Assembly: GCF_001189235.2 (NCBI RefSeq)
Contig: NZ_LFIP02000001.1
Coordinates: forward strand, 558,001 to 622,000
Source: Bradyrhizobium embrapense
Lineage (GTDB): Bacteria; Pseudomonadota; Alphaproteobacteria; Rhizobiales; Xanthobacteraceae
Direction of reading: 5' to 3'
Length of the DNA: 64,000 nucleotides
In this document: piece by piece, positions 1 through 7,476 of the stretch
Layout: the number at the start of each line of letters is the position of its first letter
Numbering within the stretch: the first letter of the stretch is position 1
Translations under genes and position numbers: made by a program
Notes under the pieces: generated by a model
Told to the model about the DNA's origin: nothing
Database searches by the model: none
What the model saw: only the letters and a program-made list of their open reading frames with translations

Positions 1-353
1 GGCCTCTACGGCATCGCGCACACGATCGCGGCGCGCTCCGGCGTGATCGGGCTGTCGCGCGCACTCGCAGTCGAATGGGCGCCGCTCGACATCCGCATCA
101 ATTGCATCGCGCCCGGCGCGATCGAGACCGAGGGCTGGAACGTCTACAGCGAGACGACGCGCGCCGCCTATCCGCGCTCCAACCCGATGATGCGCCCGGG
201 CAACCCTGGGACATCGCGGAGGCCGCCGTCTATCTCGCCGCGCCCTCCGGCAAGTTCATCACCGGCGAGACGCTGACCGTCGATGGCGGCGGCCAGCATT
301 GGGGCGAGACCTGGACCACCGGCAAGCCCGACTACTTCAAGGGCCACGAATAA
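1..353 (+). pseudogene. SDR family oxidoreductase, 3' part, frameshifted
   Basis: C-terminal half of a short-chain dehydrogenase/reductase cut by the window edge. Frame 1 reads through the region after the catalytic Tyr/Lys ([15 protein letters not shown], then the [13 protein letters not shown] segment typical of SDRs). Near position 205 homology continues in another frame ([29 protein letters not shown]) to a TAA at 351-353. One base appears to be missing around the GGCAACCC stretch. Either the gene is inactivated or this is a sequencing error; the next two genes downstream are also frameshifted. Substrate unknown. The SDR identity itself is secure. Confidence 0.8.
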
Positions 354-384
354 CGCACGCACACGCTGCCCGTCGCTCGTTCGA

Positions 385-729
385 TTACTTGCCGTCGTCG
401 AAGCTGACGATGACGGCAGCATTCGCGATCAGGATCGGGTCGTTGCCGATATCCGACGGAATCTCGAGCCCACCCGCGATCGCCTTCACGGTCTTGGTGC
501 CATAGGGCAATTCCTTGGCGACGGCCTCGATATCGACCGCTTCGGGATTCGGCACGGCGATCGTGACGTCGACGAACATGTCGTTGGCGGTCTTGCCGAG
601 CATGCGGAAGAAGCCGAGGCTGGAATGGCGGATCGCGTCCGAGACCGCCCTCTTGGCGGCCTTGGTGGCGTCGCGGCCGTGGACGTCGACGCCCATGCCC
701 ATTTCGGTGATACAGCGCACGCGTGTCAT
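385..729 (-). CDS. Lin0512-family conserved protein
   Basis: A 114-residue protein I recognise as the Lin0512 family, a small conserved family without established function. It starts MTRVRCITEMGMGVDVHG and contains the acidic, alternating strand pattern of the family (VDVTIAVPNPEAVD, KAIAGGLEIPSDIG). No signal peptide or membrane segment is visible. It stands alone on the reverse strand between a broken SDR gene and a broken MFS gene. Full length for the family and apparently intact, unlike its neighbours. Confidence 0.75.
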   Translation of the reverse strand: MTRVRCITEMGMGVDVHGRDATKAAKRAVSDAIRHSSLGFFRMLGKTANDMFVDVTIAVPNPEAVDIEAVAKELPYGTKTVKAIAGGLEIPSDIGNDPILIANAAVIVSFDDGK

Positions 730-791
730 GAGACTTCCTGTTGTCGTTGGCGTGAGAGACCTTCACTCCTTCGACCCCTGCGCGCGCGCCG

Positions 792-1780
792 TCAAGCCGG
801 GTCACTCGCCTCGCTGACGCGCTTGTGATCGCTGCGCGCCAGCATCCAGGCCGCCAGACCGGCGAGGATTGCAGCGGCAACCACCATGACGCAAGCCGCG
901 TTCCAGCCCCACGCCGAGACGACCGCGCCGACCGCGATGGGGCCGTCACCTGGCCGAAATTGCTGCCCGTCATCAACCGACCCATCATGACCGGCACCAT
1001 CGGCGCCGACCCTGCCGCTGCGGGCGCGGTCGCGAGCAACGTGGCCGGGATCAGGCCGCCGGTCGCGGAGAACAGCAGGCACAGAATGAATGCGCCCTGC
1101 CCGCCGAGCACCGGCAGGAAGATGCCGAGCGCGGACGCGCCCATGACGACAGCGGCAACTGCAATCAACAGAGGCCGGCTCACACCGCGCGCGAGCAGAT
1201 TTCCGGCTGCGAGATTGCCGACGACGTTGCCGGCCGCGGCCAGCGCACTGAGCCCGCCGGCGCCCTGGCTGGAGACGCCGAGCCGCTCGGTCAGAAGGAT
1301 CGGCAGGAAGCTGAACACTGCAAAGAGCATCAGGCTGTAGAGCCCGAACAGCACCATCAGAAACGCTGGCGTACGGCGCCGCGCCAGCGCAGTTGCCTCT
1401 TGCATCAGCCGGCGCGTGCCGGGCCGGTGCGCGGTGAGACCTCCGGCACGATGACACTGGCAAGCACGAACAGCAGAGCGGCAAACGCGGCGCTCGCCCA
1501 CCAGATCGCGCGCCAGCCGTCGAATATCGGACCTGCGACCAGCGCCAGCGCGATTCCGAACGGGATCACGCAACTCCACACCGCCATGGTGATGTCGCCC
1601 GCACCGACATCGACCACGCGATTGAGCAATGCGGGGGCGGAAACCATCACCAGCAGGAAGCCAAGCCCCTCCAGCAGGCGCGATCCCAGCAGCACCGCAA
1701 GCTGCGGCGCCAGCGCGCCCGACGCCGCACCGAGCGCAATCGCCGCAAGGCCGCACAGCAGCACCCTGCGCGCGCCGACC
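792..1780 (-). pseudogene. MFS transporter remnant, truncated and frameshifted
   Basis: Reverse-strand remains of a major facilitator transporter. Recognisable helices occur in three frames: VLLCGLAAIALGAASGALAP and the following 130 residues to about 1405; then FLMVLFGLYSLMLFAVFSFLPILLTERLGVSSQGAGG down to about 945; then AVGAVVSAWGWNAACVMVVAAAILAGLAAWML to the stop at 792. At least two frameshifts are therefore needed. The first transmembrane segment and start codon are absent: homology begins abruptly at GARRVLLCG, where the sequence switches to a LysR gene on the other strand. A decayed efflux-type gene. Confidence 0.75.
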
Positions 1781-2380
1781 GAGGCAAGGCGCTGCTCGGC
1801 AATGCCCGCGACCTGTTGCTCCGGGCCGACGCGATGCGGGCGCGGGCGCACGGCCTGGCGAGGGAGTGGAATCGGAACTCGCGCTGGTGGTCGACACGCT
1901 GTTTCCGGTCGCCGCAGTCGACGCGGCGCTGACCGAAATGCGCTCGGCCTATCCGTCCGTGAGCGTGCGGCTCGCGGTCGAAGCGATGCGCGGCCCGATC
2001 GCAGCTTTGACCGAGCGGCGCAGTGCGCTTGCCGTCACCGTCGGCGAGGATTTTCGCGATCCCCGCCTTGCGCTCGATGCGATATGCGCCGTGCAGATCG
2101 TAGCCGTCGCCTCTGCCGACCATCCGCTCGCGCGCCGCGGCCGCAAGGGCGTCGCCGACCTCGCCGATCATCTGCAGATCGTGCTGTCGGATCCGACGCC
2201 GCTGTCGGAAGGCCGCAGCTTCGGCGTGCTCTCGCCGCAGGTTTGCAGGGTGAGCAATCAGGACACCAAGCACGCCATGATCCTGGCCGGGCTCGGCTGG
2301 GGCCGGCTGCCGCTCTGGCAGGTTTCGCGCGACCTGAAGGAGCGTCGCCTGCGTGTGCCCGGCTCATGGGAGCGATCTCG
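1781..2380 (+). pseudogene. LysR-family regulator remnant lacking its DNA-binding domain
   Basis: Homology starts in the linker after the winged helix (GKALLGNARDLLLRADAMRARAHGLA) and shifts frame near 1860 into GVESELALVVDTLFPVAAVDAAL, the start of the substrate-binding domain, which runs to about 2350 (AMILAGLGWGRLPLWQVSRDL). The whole N-terminal helix-turn-helix is missing, and no natural stop follows the domain before a terminator-like hairpin. It faces away from the MFS remnant. The original arrangement was probably a divergent regulator/transporter pair whose shared promoter and both 5' ends were deleted. Confidence 0.75.
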
Positions 2381-2413
2381 CATAATGCGAGGTCGACAGT
2401 CCGCCTTACACGG

Positions 2414-2447
2414 ACCCTCCCGAGCCAGCCGCTCCGGAGGGTTTTTT
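2414..2447 (+). terminator. Rho-independent terminator-like hairpin
   Basis: CCCTCC (2415-2420) pairs with GGAGGG (2436-2441) and is followed at once by six T residues (2442-2447). It would stop transcription arriving from the LysR remnant and so separates the decayed region from the RNA array that follows. Confidence 0.65.
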
Positions 2448-2460
2448 GTTGTCCAAAGCA

Positions 2461-2578
2461 CGGCTCATCTGAACTGCCCGGCGCAAGCCGGAACGGGAGA
2501 CCCGGATCCCGGGGCCCGCGCGGACACGCGCGTGCCCAAGCGCGCGGGGCCTGCCGGAGGGAACGAGGCGATGAGCCG
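2461..2578 (+). other. Long inverted-repeat element of unknown type upstream of the Y RNA array
   Basis: CGGCTCAT at 2461-2468 is perfectly complementary to ATGAGCCG at 2571-2578. The enclosed 102 bases hold more hairpins, for example CCGGC-GCAA-GCCGG near 2478. It begins 13 bases after a terminator T-tract. It could be a structured RNA or the leader of the array downstream. It lacks the GGTGA/TCGCC helix of the four Y-like units, so I do not count it among them. Confidence 0.4.
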
Positions 2579-2684
2579 GACACCGATGGCAGAGTGAACT
2601 CCACGGAGTTCGCAAACGGCGGCGCGTCGACAGCGCCGCGACGAAATTTTCTATTCGGTTTGCCGCATCGCTGCGGCTCAACCG

Positions 2685-2869
2685 ACGCTGGTGGTGAAGA
2701 TACCGGATACTTCGCTCCCCGGTGGATGCGGGCTCGACGCCCGCGCTTGACGCACGCACCGGGGATGCGGCCTCGCGAGGGTTCGCGCGCGCCCCGGCAC
2801 GGTCTACATCCGCGAGGATGATGCCGTGTTGCGTCGCCCACCAATCCGAGATCGCCTGTTCCCCAGCGT
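2685..2869 (+). ncRNA. Y RNA (YrlA-like), unit 1 of 4
   Basis: Proposed structured RNA of about 185 bases. The outer stem ACGCTGG (2685-2691) pairs perfectly with CCAGCGT (2863-2869). Then come an asymmetric loop (T2692 against TGTTCC 2857-2862) and the inner helix GGTGA (2693-2697) with TCGCC (2852-2856). The 5' strand GGTGAAG and 3' strand fit the bacterial Y RNA pattern recognised by Ro proteins. Inside is a T-arm of exact tRNA geometry, GCGGG-7-CCCGC at 2728-2744. This is the longest unit, with an extra arm near 2806-2830 (CATCC-GCGA-GGATG). It lies upstream of a Ro-protein gene. No promoter is certain. Confidence 0.7.
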
Positions 2870-2898
2870 ACCCTTCGCCGATGCGCAAGCATCGGTCT

Positions 2899-3020
2899 GG
2901 CGGTGGTGAAGATGTCTGTTACTTCGTGGTAAGGCACGTCGGTGCCGAGCGGGTTCGAGGCCCGCACGCCGAAAGGCGGTTCGCCCGCAAGGGCAGCGAC
3001 AGCATCGCCTGTTCCCCGCC
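2899..3020 (+). ncRNA. Y RNA (YrlA-like), unit 2 of 4
   Basis: Same architecture as the preceding unit in about 122 bases. Outer stem GGCGG (2899-2903) with CCGCC (3016-3020); loop T2904 against TGTTCC (3010-3015); inner helix GGTGA (2905-2909) with TCGCC (3005-3009). The 3' strand CATCGCC matches the published bacterial Y RNA consensus CNUCGNC exactly. T-arm GCGGG-TTCGAGG-CCCGC at 2949-2965, followed by a short acceptor-like stem closed by a GAAA tetraloop (2967-2978), then the small hairpin GCCC-GCAA-GGGC. This order, T arm then capped acceptor, is the permuted tRNA layout of YrlA RNAs. Confidence 0.75.
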
Positions 3021-3030
3021 AACCCTCTCC

Positions 3031-3194
3031 ACGCCCGTGGTGAAGATCGCTGTTACATCGTCTGTGAAACGAGAGGTCGCGGGTTCGACTCCCGCCCGGC
3101 GTCATGTGCGCTGGTAGCTCAGCGGTAGAGCGCTTCCCGATCGGCAGGGTAAGCTGCCGGCTGGGGTCTCAGCAATCGCCTGTTCCCGGGTCGT
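3031..3194 (+). ncRNA. Y RNA (YrlA-like), unit 3 of 4, with near-complete permuted tRNA module
   Basis: Outer stem ACG-CCCG (3031-3037) with CGGG-(T)-CGT (3187-3194); loop T3038 against TGTTCC (3181-3186); inner helix GGTGA (3039-3043) with TCGCC (3176-3180). The tRNA-like module is unusually complete: T arm GCGGG-TTCGACT-CCCGC (3079-3095), acceptor strand CCGGCGT (3096-3102), five-base cap, acceptor strand GCGCTGG (3108-3114; seven pairs, two of them G-U), spacer TA, and D arm GCTC-AGCGGTA-GAGC (3117-3131) with a canonical D loop. The halves appear in circularly permuted order, T arm before D arm. Confidence 0.8.
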
Positions 3195-3260
3195 GGTGTT
3201 CGATCGTTGGCATGGCGTCCTCGCAAACGCTTTCCGTTTGCTAGGACGTCGTGCCGACAG

Positions 3261-3390
3261 CCGGTGGTGAAGAGTGCTGTTACTTCGGATCGCCAGTTGA
3301 GGGTTCGATTCCCTCCGGACCGAGTGTCCGCCGCTCGATGGTCGAGCAAGCGAAGCCCGCAAGGGCAGTCCAGGCTCGTCTGTTCCCCGG
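3261..3390 (+). ncRNA. Y RNA (YrlA-like), unit 4 of 4
   Basis: Outer stem CCGG (3261-3264) with CCGG (3387-3390); an alternative is GTGCCG 3251-3256 with CGGCAC 3388-3393. Loop T3265 against TGTTCC (3381-3386). Inner helix GGTGA (3266-3270) with TCGTC (3376-3380), kept by a G-U pair where the other units have G-C. T arm GAGGG-TTCGATT-CCCTC (3299-3315) is fully canonical; the capped acceptor-like stem is CGGAC-CGAGT-GTCCG (3316-3330); a D-like arm is GCTCG-ATGGT-CGAGC (3333-3347). It ends 41 bases before the start codon of the Ro-protein gene, so both may share a transcript. Confidence 0.75.
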
Positions 3391-3431
3391 CACCACGTTC
3401 CAATCCATACTCACACAGAAAGGAGGCCATC

Positions 3432-4739
3432 ATGGCCACGATCAACAAGATCATGCGCGCCTTCACCCGCGAGGGGGCGCGCGGCAAGCGCTTCACGCCC
3501 GAGATGGAGCTTCGGCGCGCGCTGCTGAACTGCCTCCTGTGGGAGAACCAGTTCTACGAGGATGGCGTCGCGATCGCCGATCGCATCAAGGCGCTGGTGC
3601 CGAAGGTCGAGCCAGCGCGTGTGGCGGAGCTCGCCATCGCCGCCCGCGAGACCATGAAGCTGCGGCATGCGCCGTTGCTGCGGCACGCGACCCACCGTGG
3701 CCTCGTCGCCGATACGCTGGCGCGGGTGATCCAGCGGCCGGACGAGATGACCGAGCTGCTTGCGATCTACTGGGCCGATGCGCTCGGACCGCAGCAGCAG
3801 CGCAAGCGTCAGCCGGTCTCGGCGCAGATCAAGAAGGGACTGGCGCGGGCGCTCACCAGGTTCGACGCCTACCAGCTCGCGAAGTACGATCGCGACGGCG
3901 CGGTGCGGATCAAGGACGTGCTGTTCCTGGTTCATGCCAAGCCGAAGGACGCCGCGCAGGAGAAGGTGTGGAAGCAGCTCATCGACGGCGAGCTGGCCTC
4001 GCCCGACACCTGGGAGGTTTCGCTCTCGTCCGGCAAGGACAAGCGCGAGACTTTCGAGCGGCTGATCGCCGAGAAGCGGCTCGGCGGGCTGGCGCTGCTG
4101 CGCAACCTGCGCCTGATGCAGAAGGCGGAGGTGCCGCGCCGGACCATTGCGGACGCGATCGAGGCGATGCGGACGGATCGTATCCTGCCCTACCGCTTCA
4201 TCACGGCGGCGCGCTATGCACCCGACTTCGAGCCCGAGCTCGAGGCCGCGATGCTGAAGTCGGTCAAGGACTACGCGCGGCTGGACGGCCGCACGCGGCT
4301 CCTGATCGACGTGTCGGGTTCGATGTTCACGCCACTCTCGGCCCAGTCTGAAATGACCCGGGCGGAAGCGGCCTGCGGGCTCGCGATCCTCGCCCGCGAG
4401 GTCTGCGACGAGGTGGAGATCTTCACGTTCAGCAATGAGGTCGTGAAGCTGCCGCCGCGCCGTGGCTTCGCGCTGCGCGATGCGATCATCGGCTCGCAGC
4501 CGCATGGCGGGACGTATCTCGGCAAGGCGGTGACGGAGATCGACCGCAAGGGCGATCGCCTGATCGTCTTCACCGACGAGCAGAGCCACGACCAGGTGCC
4601 CGCCCCCAGGGGGCGCGGATACATGGTCAACGCGGCGTCCTACCAGCACGGTGTCGGACACGGCCCGTGGACCCGGGTCGACGGCTTCTCCGAGGCCGTG
4701 ATCGCGTGGATCGCGGCGTCGGAAGCAACCGCACATTGA
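3432..4739 (+). CDS. rsr: TROVE-domain Ro60-like RNA-binding protein (Rsr)
   Basis: 435 residues; a ring-forming RNA chaperone related to Ro60. An N-terminal TROVE domain of helical repeats (about residues 15-280; HAPLLRHATHRG, DVLFLVHAKPKD) is followed by a vWA-like domain with the metal site DVSGS at 293-297 and a second acidic MIDAS motif FTDEQS near 380. Family knowledge: Ro proteins bind the ends of misfolded RNAs and use Y RNAs to regulate access or tether a nuclease such as PNPase. The start is fixed by a strong Shine-Dalgarno (AAAGGAGG, six bases before ATG). The gene follows four Y-like RNA units and ends in a strong terminator. No rtcB/rtcA is adjacent, unlike some enterobacterial loci. 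Confidence 0.9.
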   Translation: MATINKIMRAFTREGARGKRFTPEMELRRALLNCLLWENQFYEDGVAIADRIKALVPKVEPARVAELAIAARETMKLRHAPLLRHATHRGLVADTLARVIQRPDEMTELLAIYWADALGPQQQRKRQPVSAQIKKGLARALTRFDAYQLAKYDRDGAVRIKDVLFLVHAKPKDAAQEKVWKQLIDGELASPDTWEVSLSSGKDKRETFERLIAEKRLGGLALLRNLRLMQKAEVPRRTIADAIEAMRTDRILPYRFITAARYAPDFEPELEAAMLKSVKDYARLDGRTRLLIDVSGSMFTPLSAQSEMTRAEAACGLAILAREVCDEVEIFTFSNEVVKLPPRRGFALRDAIIGSQPHGGTYLGKAVTEIDRKGDRLIVFTDEQSHDQVPAPRGRGYMVNAASYQHGVGHGPWTRVDGFSEAVIAWIAASEATAH

Positions 4740-4757
4740 CGTCTGCATCAACAACAA

Positions 4758-4800
4758 CGGGCCCGGACGCGCGATGCGCGCCCGGGCCCAACATTTTTTT
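4758..4800 (+). terminator. Strong Rho-independent terminator after the Ro gene
   Basis: GGGCCCGG and CGCGC on the left arm pair with GCGCG and CCCGGGCCC on the right arm (4759-4789), closed by a short GAT loop and followed by AACATTTTTTT. It lies 20 bases after the stop codon and closes the Y RNA/Ro transcription unit. Confidence 0.9.
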
Positions 4801-4824
4801 ACGTGATCGCCGCGGAGGACCGCA

Positions 4825-5529
4825 TCAATCCTCGATCTCGCCGCTGCGGATCGCGAGCCGGATGGCCTGCGCCGTCGTCGCGACACCAAGGCGCAGCCGC
4901 GCACGCCGCAAATGGTTCTCGACCGTGCGTTCGGAGAGCCCCAGCGAGGCCGCGATGTCGGCCTGGCGCCGACCGGCGGCGATCCAGCGCAACACCTCGC
5001 GCTCGCGCGGCGACAGGGTCGACGCACCGTTGGCCTCGCGCGCTTCCAACAACCGGCGGGCGGCGCGAAAGGCCGCGGAGCCGATCATCGTCAGGGCCAC
5101 ACGCGCCCGCGCCGACGCGTCGATCCGCGTTCCGGCGAAGCTCATCGCGCCCTCTAGGCCAGTACGCCCGAACACCGGGACCTGCAATCCATGGAAACCG
5201 GGCCCGCGCGGCGCGCGCACCACGCGGTATTTCTCGCCGCGCGCCGACATCACCTTGGTCCAGAAAAACGCCTCATCCACATTGAGGAAGTTGCGCGTGA
5301 CCGGACAGTGCCGGACATAGGTCTCGGCATCGACCGTCACGCCTCTGCCGAACCAGTCGCCCTCGACCCAGTAGATCCTGTCGACCAGGTCCTCGCGTGA
5401 GGGGGACGCCGAGAACACCACGAAGCGGTCGTAGCCGAGCGGCCCGCTCGCCGACCGCACAGCCGCCTGAATCGCGGACAAGCTCCCGCTGCCCTCGATC
5501 GCAACCACGGCTTCGATGTAGTGGTCCAT
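4825..5529 (-). CDS. LuxR-family transcriptional regulator with N-terminal sensing domain
   Basis: 234 residues. The N-terminal part (about 10-165) has the autoinducer-binding-domain outline of LuxR proteins (LGYDRFVVFSASP, CPVTRNFLNVDEAFFWTKV). The C-terminal part (about 172-228) is a GerE helix-turn-helix (LSPREREVLRWIAAGR, GLSERTVENHLRRARLRLG). ATG at 5529 chosen because the protein then begins like the family (MDHYIEAVVAIEG); the open frame extends upstream but without homology. No LuxI-type synthase is in the window, so a solo regulator is likely. Ligand unknown. Confidence 0.8.
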   Translation of the reverse strand: MDHYIEAVVAIEGSGSLSAIQAAVRSASGPLGYDRFVVFSASPSREDLVDRIYWVEGDWFGRGVTVDAETYVRHCPVTRNFLNVDEAFFWTKVMSARGEKYRVVRAPRGPGFHGLQVPVFGRTGLEGAMSFAGTRIDASARARVALTMIGSAAFRAARRLLEAREANGASTLSPREREVLRWIAAGRRQADIAASLGLSERTVENHLRRARLRLGVATTAQAIRLAIRSGEIED

Positions 5530-5684
5530 GCAGATGCCATCGTATCCCGGGAAACCCCGTCGAGCGCAACCGTGCCCGTTGAGGACTTTCTCCCAAGCCA
5601 GGTGGACCTGCAAGGCGCGCACCGTTGTCCGGCCGCGGGCGGCGTGGCGGGTTCGTCGTGCCGCCTCGAGCCGGGCCGATGGCC

Positions 5685-6560
5685 TCAACGCCCGCCAAGC
5701 GTATCGAGCAAGGCCTTGGCCGCTACCTTGCCGACATTGTTGGCGGCGAAGGGACTGTCTCCGGTGATCAGCTTGCGATCCTGATGCGTCTTGCCGGTGA
5801 TGTCCTTGTTCAGGATCTCGACGCCGAGCGCCTGCAGCTCCTCGCCAAAGGCCCAGGTTAGCGCACCCGGCATGTAGCCGATGTCGGGCGTCGTCCGATC
5901 GATGGCATCGGGGAATGCGCAGATCTTGTAACCCCTGAAAGGATAGTCGCCCTTGGCTTCGCCGACTGCGGACGCCAGAAGTGCCGCCGGACCATGGCAG
6001 AGCGAGACGATATGCTTGTCGTTGTCGAGCGCCCATTTCAAGGTGGCCTTGACGTCGAGGCTTTCAGGAAGGCCGATCAACGCACCATGGCCGCCGGGAA
6101 TGAACACCGCGATGTAATCGGAATCCTTGCCGAGCTTGCGTTCGATCACGTCGGAGAGTTTCAGCGGCTGCTTCAGCTTGCCGAGATACTTCTGGTAGAT
6201 TCTCTTGACCGCGTCGTCCTGGTTCGGGAACGCCCACAGCTCAAACTTGACCGGATTGCCCGACAAGGTAGCGATGTCGAACTCGAAGCCGGCCTTGTCG
6301 AGATGATACATCGGCAACAAGGTCTCGACGGGATGGTTGCCGGTCGAGAACATCGTGCCGTTCTGCAACAGCAGATAGCGCTCGTCCGCGGCAATCATCA
6401 GAATTTTCCAGCGACCACCCCTGTACGCGTTGGGATAGTCCGCGCCGGACAGATCCGACTTGGCCGAGGTGAATTGCCCAAGCGAGTAAGGCGACGGAAA
6501 GAAGGCGTTGTTCTCCGCCCGATCGGCTACGGGACGCTTGTCCTGGGATTGCTCGGTCAT
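5685..6560 (-). CDS. hchA: Protein deglycase/glyoxalase III HchA (Hsp31)
   Basis: 291 residues, DJ-1/PfpI superfamily. Family role: glutathione-independent conversion of methylglyoxal to lactate, repair of early glycation adducts and holdase activity. The nucleophile elbow is [10 protein letters not shown] with Cys188-His189; the conserved Glu lies at 79 in [16 protein letters not shown] is present near 156-163, with the long N-terminal extension typical of Hsp31. ATG at 6560 is preceded by GAGAGGA; an upstream in-frame Met lacks a site. Stands alone among stress-type genes; full length. Confidence 0.9.
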   Translation of the reverse strand: MTEQSQDKRPVADRAENNAFFPSPYSLGQFTSAKSDLSGADYPNAYRGGRWKILMIAADERYLLLQNGTMFSTGNHPVETLLPMYHLDKAGFEFDIATLSGNPVKFELWAFPNQDDAVKRIYQKYLGKLKQPLKLSDVIERKLGKDSDYIAVFIPGGHGALIGLPESLDVKATLKWALDNDKHIVSLCHGPAALLASAVGEAKGDYPFRGYKICAFPDAIDRTTPDIGYMPGALTWAFGEELQALGVEILNKDITGKTHQDRKLITGDSPFAANNVGKVAAKALLDTLGGR

Positions 6561-6659
6561 CGAGATATCCTCTCTCGTGTGTTGCGGTCCGGCAAAGCTA
6601 AGCACGACGGGCGAAATCACGAATGAGGGATTTCCCTCAATCCACCTTGCCGAACACCC

Positions 6660-7355
6660 CTACCCCTGCTTTCGCAGCACGGTGATGTGCAGACGGCGGC
6701 GGATCTCCATGCCCTGGCGGCGGTAGAGCGCGATCGCCGAGACGTTGCTGGTGAAGACGTGCAGGAACGGAATCTCGCCGCGCGCCACGATCTGGCGGCC
6801 GACCGCCGACAGCAGCGCCTGGGCGTAGCCGCGGCCGCGATGGTCCGGATGCACGCAGACCGCGGTCATCTCGGTATAGTTCCCCGGCTTCATCCGTTCC
6901 CCGGTCATCGCGACCAGCTCGCCGCCGACGCGAATGCCGAAAAAATTGCCGAGTTCATGCGTCCGCGCGCTGAACGGTCCGGGCTTGGTCAGCGTCGTCA
7001 ATGCCGTCATCGCCGGAACGTCGGCCGCGCCGAGCGTGACGATCTCGACACCCGGCAGAGAAAACTCCGCCGGTGTGCCGATCATCTGCTCGCCGGTCTC
7101 GGCCAGCAGCACCTTGAACTCCGGCGGCGCGGTGACTGGATCTGGCGTGAACAGCACCGCGATGTCTGGCCCCGATAACAGCGCGCCGAGTGAGGCAAAA
7201 CTCCCTGGCGACATGTCGACCATGTCGGCGAAGGGAGCGATCGCAACGGGAAAGCGTCGCGCCTCAGTACCGCCCTCCGCAAGGTCCCGTTGCCTTGTGG
7301 TCAGCGCGCTCCAGATCGGGCGATCAAGCGGATGGATGGGAGGGACTTCGGACAT
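6660..7355 (-). CDS. GNAT-family N-acetyltransferase (FR47-like)
   Basis: 231 residues. The C-terminal half (about 125-225) is a GNAT fold with acetyl-CoA-binding motif A, VCVHPDHRGRGYAQALLSAVGRQI, and motif B, FLHVFTSNVSAIALYRRQGMEIRRRL. The N-terminal 110 residues are a partner domain typical of FR47-like acetyltransferases. Probably cytosolic; substrate unknown. It lies downstream of the methyltransferase gene on the same strand, with about 120 bases between, so cotranscription is uncertain. Confidence 0.85.
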   Translation of the reverse strand: MSEVPPIHPLDRPIWSALTTRQRDLAEGGTEARRFPVAIAPFADMVDMSPGSFASLGALLSGPDIAVLFTPDPVTAPPEFKVLLAETGEQMIGTPAEFSLPGVEIVTLGAADVPAMTALTTLTKPGPFSARTHELGNFFGIRVGGELVAMTGERMKPGNYTEMTAVCVHPDHRGRGYAQALLSAVGRQIVARGEIPFLHVFTSNVSAIALYRRQGMEIRRRLHITVLRKQG

Positions 7356-7476
7356 GCGGCGCTTCGCTCCTGATTTTCTTCGAACAGAGCAAGAAGCGTC
7401 GACAAAATCCAGCGTGGCGGGATGTCGTTGCGGCTCACAATCACGCCAGCGGGATTTCGCCGGGCCGAACCGATCC

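Noticed and set aside
332..1897. Long reverse-strand open frame joining MFS, Lin0512 antisense and LysR antisense sequence
   Set aside because: Only the middle third resembles a protein; the rest is antisense or out-of-frame reading in GC-rich DNA.
2362..2415. Run of three hairpins spaced like tRNA D, anticodon and T arms
   Set aside because: The D loop would be only four bases, the T loop is CCTTACA without TTCGA, no acceptor stem forms, and part overlaps the LysR coding remnant.
2685..3390. Repeat array considered as a CRISPR
   Set aside because: Units are irregular in length, the constant blocks are helix strands with tRNA-type arms between them, and no cas gene is near.
3411..5027. Long reverse open frame antisense to the Ro gene
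   Set aside because: No recognisable domain; it crosses a strong terminator and the forward gene has full TROVE and vWA motifs.
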